This document shows, piece after piece, positions 18,104 to 20,882 of a DNA stretch of 20,882 nt. The position numbers and the translations under genes are program-made. Positions within the stretch are counted from its first letter, which is position 1; each line of letters opens with the position of its first letter. Source of the DNA: Russula earlei (Eukaryota > Basidiomycota > Agaricomycetes > Russulales > Russulaceae); contig JAGFNK010000820.1 of NCBI GenBank assembly GCA_025769875.1, forward strand, positions 1-20,882, in the 5' to 3' direction. The notes beneath the pieces are model-generated. The model searched no databases and was not told the origin of the DNA. It saw only the letters and a list, made by a program, of their open reading frames with translations.

Positions 18104-18108
18104 ATAAA
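18103..18108 (+). terminator. Polyadenylation signal AATAAA of the arm transcript
   Basis: TTGAATAAAG overlaps the stop codon of the spliced frame. The left arm carries the same signal inverted (15755-15760). The roughly 570 bp between this signal and the element end have no convincing coding frame. Confidence 0.4.
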
Positions 18109-18687
18109 GTTGCCCTGTTTTTCCCTTATCATCTGTGTGAACCTGAGTGCAGTCGAATGAACAAACACGTTCTCGTGTTCCTGCTAGGTGCTCCTCCTCT
18201 TTGGAGCTTCAGTCTTATGAAGTCATTCTGCATTCTTGGACACACTTCACCACCCCATGGGCTCAGGTGTGCACTTCCTGGGGGGGCTCCTTCCCAGCAC
18301 ACGACCGTGCTACTGTCACACGATATGAGGGAAACGACGTTGCACACCACAACGCTTGAGTCAAAAACACTATGGGGCTGCCTCAAGACAGCCCATGGGT
18401 ACAACATGAGGGAAAAATAATAGATATAGACCGTGATTTTGAGTTGTAATTCATCTAATACACATGTGGAGGTGGCTTGAGTCCAGCTCCACCAATTCTC
18501 ACTCAAATCTCATGACAACAATGGGGCTGCCTAGCCCTCATTCAGGCGATTCAGGGACAATAAGTTTCATGTGAATTGAAGCTGTTTTGAGGGAGATATT
18601 TGCCCCGCATGTTTGAGAGGGTTTTCTGCGCTGATTTGGGTGGAATTCAAACTCCGCCAAGTGCGCTGAAAACGGCAATAAGACAAT

Positions 18688-19785
18688 TTCCATACCGGCA
18701 CCGCTCAGGTCCTCGTGTGTGCACTTCTTTTCTATCCCCATCTTCTTGTCCAATTGGTCGAGGAGACTGGGTTGTTTCCTTGTAAGTTCTTCTACAGCAG
18801 CTCGAACCAAGGCTCCTCCCTCCATCTTGGCCAGATATCCACAGTGCATGGCATGTTTCAGGATTCGCGTTTTATCACGTGGCCAGCCCCAGGTTGTTCA
18901 ACATCCCTTGCTTGCGATACACTGAGCCATTTTCTTCTGCGGATCAGCGATGGCATGGCATGGCCTTGAAATCCTAAGGAGCAGTGGTAATATCTTTTTC
19001 CCTCCTTTACGTCCATTGTCAGACTCGTCATCAGTAATGTAATCAGAGTCCTCCGTATCATGGAGGGCTTTGGTATCAGGCTTCTTGGGATCTTTGCGAA
19101 CGGATTTGTGAAAGGTTGCTGCAGCAGATCCATCCAGTGTCGTCTGACAACCTCATTGAGCCAGATCTTTCAATTTTGCAAACACATTCTTAGGCAGCGG
19201 TGCTGTCCTTGACAGTCCAGGTGCGTCGTCAACTTGGATGTCCAGGGTCTGACAACCTCGTTGAGCCAGATCTTTCGATTTTGCAAACACATTCTTAGGC
19301 TGTGGTGCTGTCCTTGACGGTCCAGGTGCGTTGTCAACTTGGATGTCCGGGAGCTGTGGAGTTGGTGGTCTCATATCGAAGTCCAATCACCAGAGGGAAA
19401 GCTCACCTTCCCACCATACTTCAAGATACACTTTTCTGCGGAATCGATTGAACTCTTGAGCCATGACTGCAATATGGTAGATCCTGGAAGCTTCGTCACC
19501 CAGTACTCAAGTACTGTTGCCAATTCTTCGATCCCCTTTCCTCGTTGGGTGATATAGAAGATCCCAGCATCATTCCTTGGCAGAAATTGCTGCAATGCGA
19601 CCTCAATCTCCCGAATTTACGGCGCCCTCTTCCCCTACATCTTGGACCCATTCCTCGTTGATTGAAAACATCAAAAGTCAGTTGATTTTTGCATCCTGGT
19701 TGGCTATATCAACTAATGGGAGAGCTTCTGGGAGAGCTTTCAGGTACAGCTTGAGCTGCTCGAACTTGCGTGCCAGTGAGCTCAT
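18688..19785 (-). pseudogene. hAT transposase N-terminal part (Element 1)
   Basis: Minus-strand counterpart of the Element 2 gene: ATG at 19783-19785, a 53-nt intron at 19354-19406, then the acidic region and the zinc-finger block (CIASKGC..LKHAMHC). Damage: a one-base insertion near 19614 (CCCGAATTTAC against CCCGATTTAC) shifts the frame; TGA at 19153-19155 and at 18898-18900 both correspond to CGA in Element 2. A 105-bp tandem duplication (19144-19248 and 19249-19353) adds 35 codons in frame (the LDIQVDxAPGxSRTA unit twice). The frame runs into the palindrome after ..SGAGME; six bases (GACAAT, 18682-18687) at the junction belong neither clearly to the gene nor to the arm. Confidence 0.85.
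19144..19353 (-). repeat. 105-bp in-frame tandem duplication in the transposase gene
   Basis: Two adjacent units of 105 bp, both starting CTGACAACCTC(A/G)TTGAGCC on the plus strand, with a few substitutions. Element 2 has a single unit. The length is exactly 35 codons, and the unit begins at the exon 2 start. Confidence 0.9.
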
Positions 19786-20085
19786 TGGGATGGTTGGGGG
19801 TGATAATTGGGGCAAACCGAGGCACAGACGCAATGAAAATTTGATATTAGTCTATCAAAAGTAAACATTACTGTATGGCTACGGCTTGTCCTCGAGATCT
19901 TTTATTTCAAGCTGGGCAACCACGGCCCTGTGGAGACAGTTGAGTCGAAGTTCACAAGCCCATAGACACACTGGCATTCTCGGGCAAATTTGCCCTAATT
20001 CACACCGCGTTTTGACCATCTTACGAAGTTTGGCAAATTAGCTGCAAAATAGCCGGGCTAATTTGCAGGTGCAATTTTCAAACGT

Positions 20086-20111
20086 CTATTTCCCACCACA
20101 CTACCCGAAGA
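20086..20111. repeat. Right terminal repeat and target duplication of Element 1
   Basis: CTATTTCCCACCACACTA followed by CCCGAAGA (20104-20111), identical to the duplication at 11820-11827. One C-to-T difference from the left terminal repeat. Confidence 0.9.
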
Positions 20112-20194
20112 GGACTGTCAACCGCCACGTACGGTACTCAGGGTTCGAGCGTGGGAACCTTAGATAAGCACACGTCTGACGTCTTAGAGCGAGC

Positions 20195-20300
20195 GAGAGA
20201 GAGAGAGAAAGAAAAGAAAGTGGGTTGTATTGCTATGGGGAGTACGACAAAAGATTCGACCTTGCCCTCTCTTAGGCATAGGGCAAGTCTCTATATACAT
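20195..20300 (-). promoter_or_regulatory. Promoter-like segment for a minus-strand gene
   Basis: Minus strand: a TATA element TATATAG (20291-20297 inverted), then a hairpin CTTGCCCT/AGGGCAAG (20261-20268 and 20280-20287) in the expected start region, then a CT-rich tract ending in CTCTCTCTCTCTCGCTC (about 20190-20218). TATA followed by a pyrimidine tract is a common fungal core promoter layout. The hAT duplication begins about 190 bp downstream, so the presumed gene would continue at 11819 and downward. No ATG lies between the TATA box and the element, consistent with a leader. The gene itself is not identified. Confidence 0.4.
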
Positions 20301-20361
20301 TATCAGACAGGTCTCGTGGCTCCCCTCCTACCGTGCTGTGGCACCCCATCAAACATCAAAC

Positions 20362-20387
20362 AGTCGCAACGCACGACCGTTGCGACT
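20362..20387. other. Perfect 10-bp hairpin
   Basis: AGTCGCAACG-cacgac-CGTTGCGACT, about 65 bp upstream of the TATA element on the minus strand. Two inverted half-sites could bind a dimeric regulator of the minus-strand gene; this is inference from position only. Confidence 0.5.
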
Positions 20388-20559
20388 TCCCGTGCAACGT
20401 GGGCCACGGACGGGGCTGCCGGTTGTCAAGGACTTTCGAACAATGTCTTGAAGCATTCAGGATAGGCATGATAAAAGCAGGCCAGAGAACGGACACGATG
20501 AAAGGCAACCGACCACGATAAATGGCGGATGCGCGAGGCCTCAGGGTGGCAATCACAGT

Positions 20560-20882
20560 TGTGTTCTTTTCGCGGTGGGTTGAGTTTACCATAAAAGGCG
20601 ATTGTGTCAGCAAGAGAATTGGTGCATCAATCATGCATTTTAAATGACACCAAATCATTTTCTCAATTACATATTCAATGACTTATTTATTAGCTATTAG
20701 ACAAATAAACTAAAATGAACACAAATCATTTTCTCAATTACATATTCAAGACTTATTTATTAGCTATTAGACAAAATAAACTAAAATGATACAAAAAAAT
20801 ATTTGTGTTGTAAGGAACAGCAGCAGTTGAGGCCGTAGAGGCAGTGGTGTAAGTCTGAAGGGACCTGGTGCAAGGGAGGTGG
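20560..20882 (+). repeat. Dispersed repeat R, copy 3 (continues past the window)
   Basis: Matches copy 2 (5251-5515, inverted) and copy 1 (4036-4106). Homology begins near TTGTGTTCTTTTCGCGGTGGG. It contains a tandem duplication of about 70 bp: CAAATCATTTTCTCAATTAC..AATAAACTAAAATGA at about 20649-20717 and 20723-20786. It retains CpGs that the other copies have lost (TTTTCGCGGTG here, TTTTTGCAGTG in copy 2), so it is the least decayed copy. The right end is outside the window. Confidence 0.75.

Larger units (their letters stand above)
15182..18681. mobile_element. 3.5-kb near-perfect palindrome (foldback-like element)
   Basis: Left arm 15182-16870 (1,689 bp) and right arm 17002-18681 (1,680 bp) are inverted copies of each other, both ending in TTATTGCCGTTTTCAGCGCA / its complement. 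The 9-bp length difference is one in-frame indel (left about 16634). Other differences are scattered substitutions, many of them C/T at CpG. The 131-bp spacer (16871-17001) is unique apart from a small inverted pair CCCTGTTG/CAACAGGG (16895-16902 and 16981-16988). The terminal about 255 bp also occurs alone at 338-598, so these are real element ends. No target duplication is seen: the left flank is ..GCATCTAG and the right flank GACAATTTCC... The central part of the host transposase is gone at this point, so insertion came with, or followed, a deletion. Class unknown. Confidence 0.9.
17002..18681 (+). repeat. Right arm of the palindrome
   Basis: Inverted copy of 15182-16870. Homology with the left arm begins at CACCATACCT (17002-17011) and ends at GGCAATAA (18681). 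The outer 255 bp are also present at 338-598. Confidence 0.92.
11828..20103 (-). mobile_element. hAT transposon Element 1, split by two insertions
   Basis: The ends are TAGTGTGGCGGGAAATAG (11828-11845) and its complement CTATTTCCCACCACACTA (20086-20103, one C-to-T change), flanked by perfect 8-bp duplications CCCGAAGA. The transposase gene runs on the minus strand: start region at 19785, C-terminal part at 15181-13712, stop at 12030-12032. Element 2 (12043-13711 plus its duplicated 8 bp) and the palindrome (15182-18681) interrupt it. Without them about 3.1 kb of hAT sequence remains, lacking the central catalytic part. Both ends carry many GCAAATT / GCAAAATAGC words, including the perfect palindrome GCAAAATAGCTATTTTGC (11944-11961), which may be transposase-binding sites. 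Because both ends are intact it could in principle still be moved by a transposase supplied from elsewhere. Confidence 0.92.

Noticed and set aside
15182..18681. Palindrome as an assembly or hairpin-read artefact
   Set aside because: The arms differ by scattered substitutions and a 9-bp indel and have a unique spacer; a technical duplication would be identical. Raw reads would still be the final proof.
15182..18681. Palindrome as a simple cut-and-paste insertion with a target duplication
   Set aside because: The flanks GCATCTAG and GACAATTT share no direct repeat, and transposase sequence is missing across the site.
1..20882. CRISPR array, bacterial operon or phage features
   Set aside because: No regularly spaced repeats, no ribosome-binding-site-led gene clusters; introns and AATAAA signals indicate a eukaryotic nuclear sequence.

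Overview
The window looks like a transposon-rich, gene-poor stretch of a fungal nuclear genome, most likely an Agaricomycete basidiomycete. The reasons are a hAT transposase of the type common in those fungi, very short introns (43-62 nt) with GT..AG ends, and C-to-T decay at CpG sites in the repeats. No intact protein-coding gene can be called with confidence. The species cannot be named from sequence alone.

Positions 1 to about 7,100 are a CpG-poor graveyard of old repeats. It holds a 260-bp orphan copy of the end of the palindrome found later (338-598), LTR-like remnants, three candidate solo LTRs or LTR-like elements with target duplications (2174-2487 flanked by CTGCG, 3037-3629 by GTGCT, 5605-6143 by ACAAG), a tRNA-like SINE head (4312-4384, minus strand), inverted-repeat elements (4411-4664 and 6514-7060), and two of the three copies of a dispersed repeat here called R. 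A small CpG-rich block (2078-2173) stands out.

Positions 7,100 to 11,820 and 20,104 to about 20,560 have normal CpG density and are the apparent host locus. No complete gene is readable. There are minus-strand exon-like pieces (10.7-11.6 kb) and a TATA-box promoter-like segment on the minus strand near 20,291.

Positions 11,828 to 20,103 are one nested hAT system. Element 1 (minus orientation) has 18-bp terminal inverted repeats and a perfect 8-bp target duplication (CCCGAAGA). Element 2 (12,043-13,711, plus orientation), an internally deleted relative with its own 8-bp duplication (ACCATCGC), is inserted in the last codons of Element 1's transposase gene. The middle of Element 1 is replaced by a 3.5-kb near-perfect palindrome (15,182-18,681) with arms of about 1.68 kb and a 131-bp spacer. 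Each arm carries the same outward-facing putative transcription unit with a 43-nt intron and an AATAAA signal. The palindrome shows no clear target duplication and sits where the catalytic middle of the transposase should be. Both hAT genes are broken, mostly by CGA-to-TGA or CAA-to-TAA changes.

The most interesting object is this nested set of inverted repeats. The palindrome, plus Element 2 lying inverted against Element 1, would make almost the whole 8.3 kb able to fold into stacked hairpins if transcribed. The element also sits about 190 bp downstream of the TATA-like promoter, in the presumed leader of a host gene.
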